23,285 nucleotides of DNA from CF-118 sp035689345 (GCA_035689345.1 DASSLR010000099.1:1-23285), one strand, 5' to 3'; positions 12,735-20,251 are shown, counted from the stretch's first letter. A program made the numbers and translations. Notes: generated from the sequence alone by a model not told the origin.

Positions 12735-14501
12735 ATGCCGACCGCCAAGCGGGCTTCTGACAGCACCCTGGCCGCGCGCGAGCTCGGCTTCCTAGTGCGC
12801 CTGGCGCAGGCGGCCGCCTCGACCCAGAAGCCGGACGAGCTGCTGGCGCTGATCATCCGCGAGACGACCACCGCCATGGGCACGGACGTGTGCTCGCTGT
12901 ACCTGCTGATGGCTTCGGGCAAGGAGCTGCTGCTCACCGCCACCAACGGTCTGAACGAAAACATGGTGGGCAGGGTCAAGATGAAGGTGGGGGAGGGCAT
13001 CACCGGCTGGGTCGCCTCGACGCGATCGCCCGCCGTGGTGGCGGACGTGAGCCGCGACCCGCACTGGAAATGGGTGCCGGGCCTCGACGAGGACCGGTTT
13101 CACTCGATGCTCTCGGTGCCCATCGAATCGGGGCCTCGGCTCGTGGGAGTGCTGAACGCGCAGGCCGCCGAGCGGCGCGAGTTCAGCGCCGGCGACATCG
13201 ACTTCCTGCGCGCGATCGCCGGCCAGGTCGCGGGCATTCTCGAGCGCAGCGAGCTGCAGCGCCGCATGGAGGCGCAGCTCACGGAGATCCAGCAGTCGCA
13301 CGACATCCACGAGCGGTTCACCAGGCTCTCGCTCGAAGGCGCCGGCATTCGCTCGATCCTCGAGGCCGTGGGTGCGCTCGCCGGTGGGCCGGCCGCGCTC
13401 TACTCCGTGGACGGCCACCGCGTGCGTGGCGTGGGCGAGCCGTCGGACGGGATGCCGGCTCGCCTCCACGTGCCGAGCGCGGTGACGCAGGCGGGGGCGC
13501 GTGAGATTCGGGTCAACGCGGGCCGGCCGCCGCGCCCGCTCGACCTCGTCCCGGTGCGGGCCGGCGCCGACGTGCTGGGCGTGCTGGCGGTCGGTATGGA
13601 CCAGCAGGCAGCCGGCAGCCCGGGCCGGCTGCGCGCGCTCGAGCACGGCTCGACAGTGCTGGCCGTGGAGCTCTCCAAAGAACGAGCCGCGGCGGAGGTC
13701 GAGCGCCGGTTGCGTGGCGACCTCGTCGAGGAGATGCTCGCCGGAGGCCTGGAAGGCGACGAGGCGGAGCGGATCGCGCGCCAGGCGGAACGGCTGGGCC
13801 ACCGCCTGCCGCATCGGGCCTGGGTCGTGGTGCTCGAGCCGGACGACGACGACACAGAGGCCGCGATGGCCGCGAGTGGGGACCGCCTCGACTCGGCCTT
13901 GAGCGGGCTGATCCGCTCGCGCATGCCGGACGCCCTCGTGCTGGTGCGCTCCGCGTCGGCGGTGTTCGTGGTGCCCGATGAAGTGGCCCCAGACCTGGCC
14001 GCCTGCGAGAAGCTGGCGGGCCAGATACTGGCAGCGGCCGCGCCGGTCATGAAGCCGGGAAGCGCGTCGGTGGGCTTCGGCAACCTGGCGAACTCGGTGG
14101 CCGAGCTCGCGCGGTCGCACATCGAGGCCCGGCAGGCGCTTCGCCTCACCCGACGTGCGGGCGGCCGCGGCCGCGTCGCGTCGTACCGCTCGCTGGGCGC
14201 GTTCCGGCTGCTGCTCGAAGTGCAGAGCCCGGAAGCGTTGCGCAGGTTCGTCGACGAGCTGCTCGGTCCCCTGCTGCAGTACGCGCAATCGCGCGACACG
14301 CCGCTGCTCGAAACGCTGGAAGCGCTGTCGGCGAAGCGGTGGGTCCGCCGCGCCGCGGCGCGACAGCTGGGCATTCACATCAACTCGATGAGCTACCGGG
14401 CGGAGCGCATCCAGTCGCTGACCGGCCTGTCCCTCGACGACCCGGAGACGCGCGTCGCGATCAGCATCGCGCTGCGCGCCCGGGCGATGCTGGGCATGTA
14501 A
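12735..14501 (+). CDS. GAF-domain PucR/CdaR-family transcriptional regulator (588 aa)
   Basis: A multi-domain sensor-regulator. Residues about 20-175 are a GAF domain (TDVCSLYLLMASGKELLLTATNGL, VKVGEGITGWVA-like block, DRFHSMLSVPIESG, GVLNAQAAERREFS). A coiled linker (RRMEAQLTEIQQSHD) leads to a second, more degenerate GAF-like region to about 320. A CdaR GGDEF-like region follows at about 340-480, then the C-terminal helix-turn-helix of the PucR type at about 520-585 (ETLEALSAKRWVRRAAARQL, HINSMSYRAERIQSLTGLSL). That order is typical of PucR-family regulators, several of which control purine, amino-acid or nitrogen catabolism. It faces glnA, so a nitrogen role is plausible but unproven. No Shine-Dalgarno is seen; TATTGA ends six bases before the ATG. 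Confidence 0.88.
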   Translation: MPTAKRASDSTLAARELGFLVRLAQAAASTQKPDELLALIIRETTTAMGTDVCSLYLLMASGKELLLTATNGLNENMVGRVKMKVGEGITGWVASTRSPAVVADVSRDPHWKWVPGLDEDRFHSMLSVPIESGPRLVGVLNAQAAERREFSAGDIDFLRAIAGQVAGILERSELQRRMEAQLTEIQQSHDIHERFTRLSLEGAGIRSILEAVGALAGGPAALYSVDGHRVRGVGEPSDGMPARLHVPSAVTQAGAREIRVNAGRPPRPLDLVPVRAGADVLGVLAVGMDQQAAGSPGRLRALEHGSTVLAVELSKERAAAEVERRLRGDLVEEMLAGGLEGDEAERIARQAERLGHRLPHRAWVVVLEPDDDDTEAAMAASGDRLDSALSGLIRSRMPDALVLVRSASAVFVVPDEVAPDLAACEKLAGQILAAAAPVMKPGSASVGFGNLANSVAELARSHIEARQALRLTRRAGGRGRVASYRSLGAFRLLLEVQSPEALRRFVDELLGPLLQYAQSRDTPLLETLEALSAKRWVRRAAARQLGIHINSMSYRAERIQSLTGLSLDDPETRVAISIALRARAMLGM

Positions 14502-14506
14502 AAAGA

Positions 14507-14535
14507 AGGAGCCCAGCCATTTCGGCCGGGCTCCT
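14507..14535. terminator. Bidirectional terminator between regulator gene and glnA
   Basis: AGGAGCCCAGCC, loop ATTTC and GGCCGGGCTCCT form a 12-position stem with one A-C mismatch. On the minus strand it is followed by TCTTTTT (glnA end); on the plus strand by only a weak T-run. It fills the convergent gap. Confidence 0.85.
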
Positions 14536-14556
14536 CCTAGAGGGTGTGATAGCCGG

Positions 14557-16002
14557 CTAGACGTCCGAGTAGAGCATGAACTCCCACGGGTGCGGCCGCA
14601 GCGCCACCTGGTCGACCTCGCGCTTGCGCTTGTAGTCGATCCACGTTTCGATCACGTCGGCCGTGAACACGCCGCCCTCGGTCAGGAACGCGTGGTCCTT
14701 CTCGAGCGCGTCCAGCGACTCCGCGAGGGAGCCCGGCACCGACTTGATCTTCGCCTTCTCCTCGCCGTCGAGCTCGTAGATGTCCTTGTCGACCGGCTCG
14801 GGCGGGAGGATCTTGTGCTTGATGCCGTCGAGGCCGGCCATGAGGCAGGCCGCGAACGCCAGGTACGGGTTGGCGGCGGGGTCGGGTGAGCGGAATTCGA
14901 CTCGCTTCGTCTTCGGGTTCGTCGAGTACATCGGGATGCGCACGCACGCCGAGCGGTTGCGCTTGGAGTACACGAGGTTGATCGGCGCCTCGTAGCCCGG
15001 GACGAGCCGGCGGTACGAGTTGGTCGTCGGCGCGCAGATTCCGAGCAGCGCCGGCGCGTGCTTGAGCAGGCCGCCGATGTAGTAGATGGCGGTCTGGCTG
15101 AGTCCCGCGTAGCCGGTCTTGTCGGCGAACAGGTTCTCGCCGTCCTTCCACAGGCTCTGGTGCACGTGCATGCCCGACCCGTTGTCCATGAAGAGCGGCT
15201 TCGGCATGAACGTCGCGACGTAGCCGTGCTGCGCGGCCACGTTCTTGATCACGTACTTGTAGACCATCATCTTGTCGCCCATCTTGGTGAGCGAGTCGAA
15301 GCGCATGTCGATCTCGGCCTGGCCGGCGGTGCCGACCTCGTGGTGCTGCACCTCCACCTGCACGCCCGCGTCGATCAGCTTGAGCATGATCTCGGACCGC
15401 AGGTCCTGCAGCTTGTCCGTCGGTGGCACCGGGAAGTAGCCCTCCTTGTGCCGCGGCCGGAACGCCAGGTTGGGCTCGGAGTTGCGCCCGGAGTTCCAGA
15501 TGCCTTCCTCGCTGTCGATGTAGTAGTAGCCGCTGAAAGCGTTCTGGTCGAAACGCAGCGAGTTGAAGAGGTAGAACTCGGCCTCCGGTCCCCAGTAGCT
15601 GACGTCGGCGATGCCCGATCGGCGCAGGTGCTCCTCCGCCTTCTTGGCGATCAGCCGCGCGTCGCGGCTGTACGGCTCGCGCGTGATCGGATCGATCACG
15701 TCGCAGATGAGAAAGAGCGTCTTGTGCGAGAGGACCGGGTCGATGGTCGCGGAGTCGGGGTCGGGGATGAGCAGCATGTCGCTCTCGTCGATCGACTGAA
15801 ACCCGCGGATGCTGGAGCCGTCAAACCCGAGCCCCTCCGAGAAGCTGCCCTCGTCTAGCTCGCCGAGCGGGAGGCTGAAGTGCTGCCACGTGCCGGGCAG
15901 GTCGACGAAACGGACGTCGACGACCTCCACACCTTCGGCCTTGGCGCGTTCCAGCACCTCGCGCGGGCTGGTCTTGCTTCCGGATTTGGTCACGATCGCC
16001 AT
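14557..16002 (-). CDS. glnA: Glutamine synthetase type I (481 aa)
   Basis: It makes glutamine from glutamate, ammonium and ATP, forming a dodecamer in the cytoplasm. Class I motifs are all present: GLGFDGSSIRGFQSI, YWGPEAEFYLFN, VQHHEVGTAGQAEIDMRF, GSGMHVHQSLWKDG, APTTNSYRRLVPGYEAP, NRSACVRIP and VEFRSPDPAANPYLAFAA. The segment DIYELDGEEKAKI places a Tyr (about residue 409) where class I-beta enzymes are adenylylated, so GlnE-type control is possible. The ATG at 16002 has a perfect AGGAGG eight bases upstream; an in-frame GTG at 16008 lies too close to that site. It is divergent from amt across a 195-base control region and ends at a strong terminator. Confidence 0.97.
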   Translation of the reverse strand: MAIVTKSGSKTSPREVLERAKAEGVEVVDVRFVDLPGTWQHFSLPLGELDEGSFSEGLGFDGSSIRGFQSIDESDMLLIPDPDSATIDPVLSHKTLFLICDVIDPITREPYSRDARLIAKKAEEHLRRSGIADVSYWGPEAEFYLFNSLRFDQNAFSGYYYIDSEEGIWNSGRNSEPNLAFRPRHKEGYFPVPPTDKLQDLRSEIMLKLIDAGVQVEVQHHEVGTAGQAEIDMRFDSLTKMGDKMMVYKYVIKNVAAQHGYVATFMPKPLFMDNGSGMHVHQSLWKDGENLFADKTGYAGLSQTAIYYIGGLLKHAPALLGICAPTTNSYRRLVPGYEAPINLVYSKRNRSACVRIPMYSTNPKTKRVEFRSPDPAANPYLAFAACLMAGLDGIKHKILPPEPVDKDIYELDGEEKAKIKSVPGSLAESLDALEKDHAFLTEGGVFTADVIETWIDYKRKREVDQVALRPHPWEFMLYSDV

Positions 16003-16197
16003 GAACACACCCTCCTGGACGTTTGGGATTTGGATTTGACGGGCCCACTGTCATCGTAGGAATCGGGCAGGCCCCGTTCACGGTGTGCAGGTGACGAATC
16101 GCCGCCGCCTTTTGTGTGTGGACCACACGTTTTTACCCGCTTCCGCCGCGCCATAGGCTGGGTCTCGAGCCGGCGGACCACCAGCCTGGAGGCGACA
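16003..16197. promoter_or_regulatory. Divergent glnA-amt control region
   Basis: This is the longest gene-free stretch in the window. It holds AGGAGG for glnA (minus), a possible glnA -10 box TACGAT at about 16057-16062 on the minus strand, an inverted repeat at 16116-16128, a TANNNT box TAGGCT at 16154-16159 that could be the amt -10, and GGAGG at 16188-16192 for amt. I looked for GlnR, NtcA and sigma-54 consensus sequences and saw none that fit. Confidence 0.6.
16116..16128. promoter_or_regulatory. Inverted repeat GTGTGGACCACAC, candidate operator
   Basis: A perfect 13-base palindrome around a central A, followed by a short T-run. It is centred about 44 bases upstream of the start site predicted from TAGGCT for amt, a usual position for an activator. 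As a hairpin it would have only five pairs, so an operator is likelier than a terminator. Confidence 0.5.
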
Positions 16198-17706
16198 TTG
16201 CCGAGAACCTGGACCACGTTCAAACAAGCGTTGTTGAAGCGGAGGCTGATCTTGCTGCTGGCGGCCGTCGTGACCGCGGCCGGGGCACTCGTTCCGGTCG
16301 CGGTGATGGCCGACGACCAGACGGCCACGCAGGCCGCCGGCGTCGCCGCCGACACGGTCTGGGTGATCGTCACCGGCTGCCTCGTGATGTTCATGCAGGC
16401 GGGCTTCGCGATGCTGGAGGTCGGCTTCAGCCGCATGAAGAACGTCGGCACAGTGGTGGCCAAGGTCGTGACCAACCTGAGTGTCAGCTCCATCGCCTAC
16501 TGGGCGGTCGGCTTCGGGTTCGCCTTCGGCGCGGGCGGGTGGTTCGCGTTCATCGGCGGCAGCGGGTTCTTCCCGACCTTCAGCCCGGGCTCGCAGCTGC
16601 ACCTGCCGGCCATCGACGCCAGCACGGCGACGGCCTCGGCGAAGTGGTTCTTCGAGTTCGTCTTCTGCGCGGTGTCGCTGGCGATCGTGTGGGGCACGAT
16701 GATCGAGCGCACCAAGTTCATCGTCTACATCCTGTTCGGCATTCCGTTCGCCGCGTTCATCTATCCGCTCATCAGCCACCAGCTGTTCGGGGGCGGATTC
16801 CTGGAGTCGACCCTTGGCGCCCAGGACTTCGCCGGCTCGACGGTCGTGCACCTCACCGGCGCCACGGCGGGCTTCGCCGGGCTGCTCCTGCTCGGGCCGC
16901 GCATCGGCAAGTACGAGAAGGGCAGGCCGAACGCGATCCCCGGCCACAACATGCCGCTCGCCCAGCTGGGCGTGCTCATCCTCTGGTTCGGTTGGTTCGG
17001 GTTCAACCCCGGGTCGACCCTGAACGCGACCAACCTTCACTTCGCCGACATCGTCGTGGTGACCAACCTCGCAGCCGCAGCCGGCGCGGTGGCTGCGCTG
17101 GCGACGGTCTACGCGATCACGAGAACGATGGACGTGGGCATGATCGGCAACGGCGCCATCGCGGCGCTGGTCGCGATCACCGCCCCGTCGGGATACGTCG
17201 AGCCGTGGGCCGCGATCGTGGTCGGCGCGGTGGCGGGAGTGATCGTCGTCGTCGGCGTGCTCGCCATCGACAAGTACCTCGACGACCCAGTTGGCGCGCT
17301 GCCGGCGCACGGCCTGGCCGGCATCTGGGGCACTCTGAGCTGCGGTCTCTTCACGGTCCCGGCTCTCGCCAAGTTCAACGGCGTGGGCCAGGGCGGCCTT
17401 TTCTACACCGGCAGCTTTCACCAGCTCGGCGCTCAGGCGATCGCTGTCGCCGCCTCGTTCCTGACCGTGTTCGTGATGAGCTACGGCCTGTTCTGGGTCA
17501 TCAAAAAGACCGTCGGCCTTCGCGTGTCAGCACGCGAGGAGCTCGAGGGCCTCGACATCAGCGAGCACGGCATGTGGGGTTACCCCGAATCGTTCATGCC
17601 GGTGCCCGGCGGTGTCTACCGGCCGCCCGACACCCCGACCGTCAACCCGCACCGCTCGCCTGAACCGGTCGGCGGCGCGGCCCGGGCGGAGGGATCACTG
17701 GCATGA
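16198..17706 (+). CDS. amt: Ammonium transporter Amt (502 aa)
   Basis: An Amt/Mep/Rh channel moving ammonium across the inner membrane. After a signal-like N-terminal helix (RRLILLLAAVVTAAGALVPVAV) come about eleven membrane helices. Family motifs include VMFMQAGFAMLEVGFSRMKN, DFAGSTVVHLTGATAGFAGL with a pore His, PGHNMPLAQLGVLILWFGWFGFNPGST, and LPAHGLAGIWGTLSCGLF with the second pore His. The cytoplasmic tail ends with GLDISEHGMWGYPESF, the conserved Amt C-terminal region that senses PII, then a Pro-rich extension. The start is TTG at 16198, chosen for GGAGG five bases upstream and because the open frame before it is not family-like. The stop overlaps the PII start by four bases (ATGA). Confidence 0.95.
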   Translation: MPRTWTTFKQALLKRRLILLLAAVVTAAGALVPVAVMADDQTATQAAGVAADTVWVIVTGCLVMFMQAGFAMLEVGFSRMKNVGTVVAKVVTNLSVSSIAYWAVGFGFAFGAGGWFAFIGGSGFFPTFSPGSQLHLPAIDASTATASAKWFFEFVFCAVSLAIVWGTMIERTKFIVYILFGIPFAAFIYPLISHQLFGGGFLESTLGAQDFAGSTVVHLTGATAGFAGLLLLGPRIGKYEKGRPNAIPGHNMPLAQLGVLILWFGWFGFNPGSTLNATNLHFADIVVVTNLAAAAGAVAALATVYAITRTMDVGMIGNGAIAALVAITAPSGYVEPWAAIVVGAVAGVIVVVGVLAIDKYLDDPVGALPAHGLAGIWGTLSCGLFTVPALAKFNGVGQGGLFYTGSFHQLGAQAIAVAASFLTVFVMSYGLFWVIKKTVGLRVSAREELEGLDISEHGMWGYPESFMPVPGGVYRPPDTPTVNPHRSPEPVGGAARAEGSLA

Positions 17707-18077
17707 AGATGGTTGTCGCGATCATTCGTCACGAGAAGCTGCAGGAGGTCCAGGACGTCCTCGACGAGTGCGGCGTGTCGGGCGTCACCGTGACCGAGGT
17801 CAAAGGATGCGGCGCCCAGCGGGGCTATACGGAGAAATACCGGGGCACGGCGGTGCACATCTCGCTCCGGCCGCGCCTGAAGGTCGAGGCCGTGATGCAG
17901 TCGGAGATCGTCGAGACTGTGGTCGACAAGCTCGCTCTGGCCGCTCGGAGCAACGGCGGCGAGGTGGGCGACGGCAAGATCTTCGTCATCGGCGTCGAAG
18001 ACGCCATCAGGATCCGCACCGGCGAGCACGGCCCCGAGACCGTGCGTCACGCCGCCCGCGCCATGTGGGGTCACTAG
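17703..18077 (+). CDS. PII-family signal protein (GlnB/GlnK type) lacking Tyr51 (124 aa)
   Basis: PII trimers sense ATP/ADP, 2-oxoglutarate and nitrogen state and bind Amt or other targets through their T-loop. The backbone is standard: MKMVVAIIRHEKLQEVQDVL, TVTEVKGCGAQRGYTEKYRG, and the C-loop signature GDGKIFVIGVEDAIRIRTGE. Numbering aligns directly with E. coli GlnB. At position 51, the uridylylated Tyr, this protein has Val; at position 38, an ATP-contacting Arg in GlnB, it has Ala. Gln39, used for 2-oxoglutarate/Mg binding, is kept. The T-loop tip (RGTAVHISLRPRLK) is therefore unusual and cannot be uridylylated at 51. It overlaps amt by ATGA, the classic amt-glnK pairing, so it most likely gates Amt. 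Confidence 0.93.
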   Translation: MKMVVAIIRHEKLQEVQDVLDECGVSGVTVTEVKGCGAQRGYTEKYRGTAVHISLRPRLKVEAVMQSEIVETVVDKLALAARSNGGEVGDGKIFVIGVEDAIRIRTGEHGPETVRHAARAMWGH

Positions 18078-18091
18078 CCCCGGAAACCAAG

Positions 18092-18116
18092 GGCGCCCGG
18101 CCATGAGCCGGGCGCC
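18092..18116. terminator. Hairpin terminator after PII gene
   Basis: A perfect ten-base-pair stem (GGCGCCCGGC / GCCGGGCGCC) with a five-base loop. No long T-run follows (TCTCC), so it may need help from Rho. It is flanked by exact nine-base direct repeats CCGGAAACC at 18080-18088 and 18120-18128. Confidence 0.6.
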
Positions 18117-18134
18117 TCTCCGGAAACCTGCAAT

Positions 18135-18195
18135 TGCGCACAAAAGCGGGTTATCGGCGCGAAATTTCACGCGTTTGTGCGCAAACGCGTGAAAT
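18135..18195. repeat. Composite palindromic intergenic element, copy 1
   Basis: It lies in the convergent gap between the PII gene and trxA. Two inverted repeats overlap. TTGCGCACAAA (18135-18145) pairs perfectly with 18174-18184, and a 14-base arm at 18164-18177 pairs perfectly with 18182-18195 around a four-base loop. The two hairpins exclude each other. Half-sites TGCGCACAAAAGC (18135) and TGTGCGCAAACGC (18176) are 41 bases apart, the same spacing as in copy 2. Confidence 0.75.
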
Positions 18196-18200
18196 CCGGT

Positions 18201-18560
18201 TTAGGCGGCCCCTTCCCTTGCGGGCGCCGAGGCCGGGACGTTCTTCTCGATCCAGGCCTTGATCGGGGCCTTGCCGCCGGGGAAGCCGACCATGCGGTCG
18301 ACCAGCTTGCCGTCACGGAACAGGCCCAGGGTCGGGATGCCCATGACGCCGTAGCGGATGGCGATCTCCTGGTTGGAGTCGACGTCGAGCTTGCCGATGG
18401 AGACCCTGCCGGCGAGCTCGTCCGCGAGCTGCTCCACGGCCGGCGTCATCATGCGGCACGGGCCGCACCAGTCGGCGTAGAAGTCCACCACCACAGGTTC
18501 CTTCGCGCTCAGCACGTCGGCCTCGAAAGTCGGGCCGTCGAAGTGCTTCAGGTTGTTCAT
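18201..18560 (-). CDS. trxA: Thioredoxin (119 aa)
   Basis: A cytoplasmic disulfide reductase that donates electrons to enzymes such as MsrA. It carries the active site WCGPC at residues 31-35 in VVDFYADWCGPCRMMTP, followed by LDVDSNQEIAIRYGVMGIPT with the conserved cis-Pro, and GLFRDGKLVDRMVGFPGGKA. The C-terminus has a short Ala/Pro-rich extension (ASAPAREGAA) beyond the usual fold. ATG at 18560 is the family start; no strong Shine-Dalgarno is seen. It is divergent from the glycosyltransferase gene (63 bases) and ends in the spacer carrying the palindromic element. Confidence 0.95.
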   Translation of the reverse strand: MNNLKHFDGPTFEADVLSAKEPVVVDFYADWCGPCRMMTPAVEQLADELAGRVSIGKLDVDSNQEIAIRYGVMGIPTLGLFRDGKLVDRMVGFPGGKAPIKAWIEKNVPASAPAREGAA

Positions 18561-18623
18561 GTCACATCTAAGCCTGCCCCTCCAGGCCTTATTCCTAAAC
18601 CCCGGGAAGGGCACAATCACGGC

Positions 18624-20159
18624 ATGGCCACCCTGGCCGTAGCCCGCCCCATGTCGACCTTCGAGGTGGCCCTGCGCACCTTCGGCGCGCGCCTGTTCGA
18701 AGCCGCCCCCGGGCTGATCACCTGGGTGCTTCTGCTGGCGCCGGCGTGGGTTTCCATCGTCTTCCCGTTTCCGGGCCCCTTCGCCGTCGCCGGCGCCGTC
18801 CTGGTGTTCGACTTCTACTGGCTTGTCCGCTCGGTGACCGTGATGCGTGGCGTTTACGGCACCTACTCGAGGATGCGGCGGGATATGAAGATCGACTGGC
18901 TCGCCAGGTGCGAGGAGGATCGGGCCACTGGGGAGCGCGACCCGCTGCGGTTCATACACCTTTCGATCATCCCGACCTACACGGAGCCGTACCACGTGCT
19001 CGAGCGCACGGTGCAGGCGATCGTCGACGCCAACTATCCGGCGAAGCTGAAGATGGTCGCGATCATCACCCGGGACACCGACAAGCCTGGCTGGGAGAAC
19101 GTGGCCAAGCTCAAGTCTCGGTTCGGGGACCGGCTGGGCGGTTTCTATCACGTCAAGGACGCGGTGGAACCGGGCGTCGTGGTGGGCAAGTCGGCGGCCA
19201 TGAACTGGGGCGGGCGATGGATGGTGCGTGTGCTGACCGATGAAGGCTTCGACCTCAACCGGATCCTCGTCACCGACCTCGACTCCGACTATCGGGTGCA
19301 CCCGCAGTACTTCGGATGGATCAGCTGGCATCACTCGCGCGAGCCGCTGCGCGACTACACGATCTGGCAGCCGGTGCCGCTGTTCCACAACAACATCTGG
19401 CAGGTGCCCATGGCCGTGCGCGTGATGTCGGCGAGCACCTCGCAGTGGCAGATGTTCCTGCACTCGCGGCCGCACCGGCTCGTGGCGTTCAGCAGCTACA
19501 CGTGCAGCCTCGAGTTCGTGCGTCGCATCGGCTACTGGGACAAGGACGTGATCCCCGAGGACTCGCGCTTCTACTGGAAGGCCTTCTTCACGTTCGGTAA
19601 GAGGTTCTCTGTCAAGTCCGTTTACCTGCCGCTCTACGGCGACTCACCGCTCTCGCGCGACTACGCCTCGACCCATCAGTCGCAGTACAACCAGATCAAG
19701 AGGTGGGCGTGGGGGGTGACCGACGTGCCGTACGTGCTGGCGCGCCTCTTCAAGCATCCGGAGATTCCGCTCGGCCTGCGCGTGCGGCGGTTCTCCAACC
19801 TCTTCCTCAACCACCTCAACTGGATCTTCCTGCCGGTCCTGCTGATGTTCGGAAGCTCGGCGCCGATCTGGTTCAGCAAGGACTTCTCTTTGACCGACGT
19901 CGGTCAGTCGATCTGGTCGTTCTCCGGCATCCTGCTCTCGATCACCCTGTCGACCGTTTTCTTCTTCATGGTCCTCGAGTTCCGCATGCTGCCGCCCAAG
20001 CCGGCAGCGTGGCCGCAGTGGCGGAAGTCGATCGTGCACCTGCAGTACTTCGCGTACCCGGTGGTCGGGCTCGTGCTGAGCGTGCTGCCGGCGCTCGAGG
20101 CGCACACGCGCCTGCTGCTCGGCCGCTACCTCGAATACAAGATCACGGAGAAGACCTAG
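18624..20159 (+). CDS. Membrane GT2-family glycosyltransferase (511 aa)
   Basis: A processive-type inner-membrane glycosyltransferase related to cellulose/hyaluronan synthase-like enzymes. Two N-terminal helices (about 28-70) precede a cytoplasmic GT-A domain. The donor site appears as IPTYTEPYHVLERTVQAI, then TDLDSDYRVHP with the DxD metal motif at Asp218-Asp220-Asp222. The catalytic acidic pair is Glu312-Asp313 in VIPEDSRFYWK, and QIKRW at 357-361 stands for the QxxRW motif. Three or four C-terminal helices follow (LNHLNWIFLPVLLMFGSSAP onward). The sugar and product cannot be told. ATG at 18624 has CACAAT six bases before it and no close Shine-Dalgarno; ATG at 18651 is an alternative. No partner polysaccharide genes adjoin it. 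Confidence 0.87.
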   Translation: MATLAVARPMSTFEVALRTFGARLFEAAPGLITWVLLLAPAWVSIVFPFPGPFAVAGAVLVFDFYWLVRSVTVMRGVYGTYSRMRRDMKIDWLARCEEDRATGERDPLRFIHLSIIPTYTEPYHVLERTVQAIVDANYPAKLKMVAIITRDTDKPGWENVAKLKSRFGDRLGGFYHVKDAVEPGVVVGKSAAMNWGGRWMVRVLTDEGFDLNRILVTDLDSDYRVHPQYFGWISWHHSREPLRDYTIWQPVPLFHNNIWQVPMAVRVMSASTSQWQMFLHSRPHRLVAFSSYTCSLEFVRRIGYWDKDVIPEDSRFYWKAFFTFGKRFSVKSVYLPLYGDSPLSRDYASTHQSQYNQIKRWAWGVTDVPYVLARLFKHPEIPLGLRVRRFSNLFLNHLNWIFLPVLLMFGSSAPIWFSKDFSLTDVGQSIWSFSGILLSITLSTVFFFMVLEFRMLPPKPAAWPQWRKSIVHLQYFAYPVVGLVLSVLPALEAHTRLLLGRYLEYKITEKT

Positions 20160-20183
20160 AGCCGGCGCTCGCTATCTCTCGTC

Positions 20184-20240
20184 TGTATACAAACGCACGG
20201 AAAAAAGCGCGTTTAGCACGCCTTTGTATACAAACGCGCG
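20184..20240. repeat. Composite palindromic intergenic element, copy 2
   Basis: It lies in the convergent gap between the glycosyltransferase and cytochrome b genes. The 13-mer TGTATACAAACGC occurs twice (20184-20196 and 20225-20237), 41 bases apart. The second lies in a perfect 12-base palindrome TTTGTATACAAA (20223-20234). GCGCGTTT (20207-20214) pairs with AAACGCGC (20232-20239), and alternatively its GCGTTT part with AAACGC at 20191-20196. The layout and second half-site match the element at 18135-18195. Confidence 0.75.
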
Positions 20241-20251
20241 GTTCCGCGTGA

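Noticed and set aside
12792..14378. Long minus-strand frame opposite the PucR-type regulator
   Set aside because: It is rich in His, Arg and Asp with no domain, while the plus strand shows GAF and helix-turn-helix regions.
16003..16120. Possible GlnR or sigma-54 sites before glnA
   Set aside because: GTCAC and GTGAAC words occur, but not at the spacing of GlnR boxes, and no TGGCAC-N5-TTGC was found.
16114..16197. Longer amt start 28 codons upstream
   Set aside because: The extension overlaps the candidate operator and -10 box and has no ribosome site; TTG 16198 has GGAGG at ideal distance.
16078..17421. Long minus-strand frame opposite amt
   Set aside because: Low-complexity Arg/Asp/Glu-rich translation; the plus strand is a textbook ammonium transporter.
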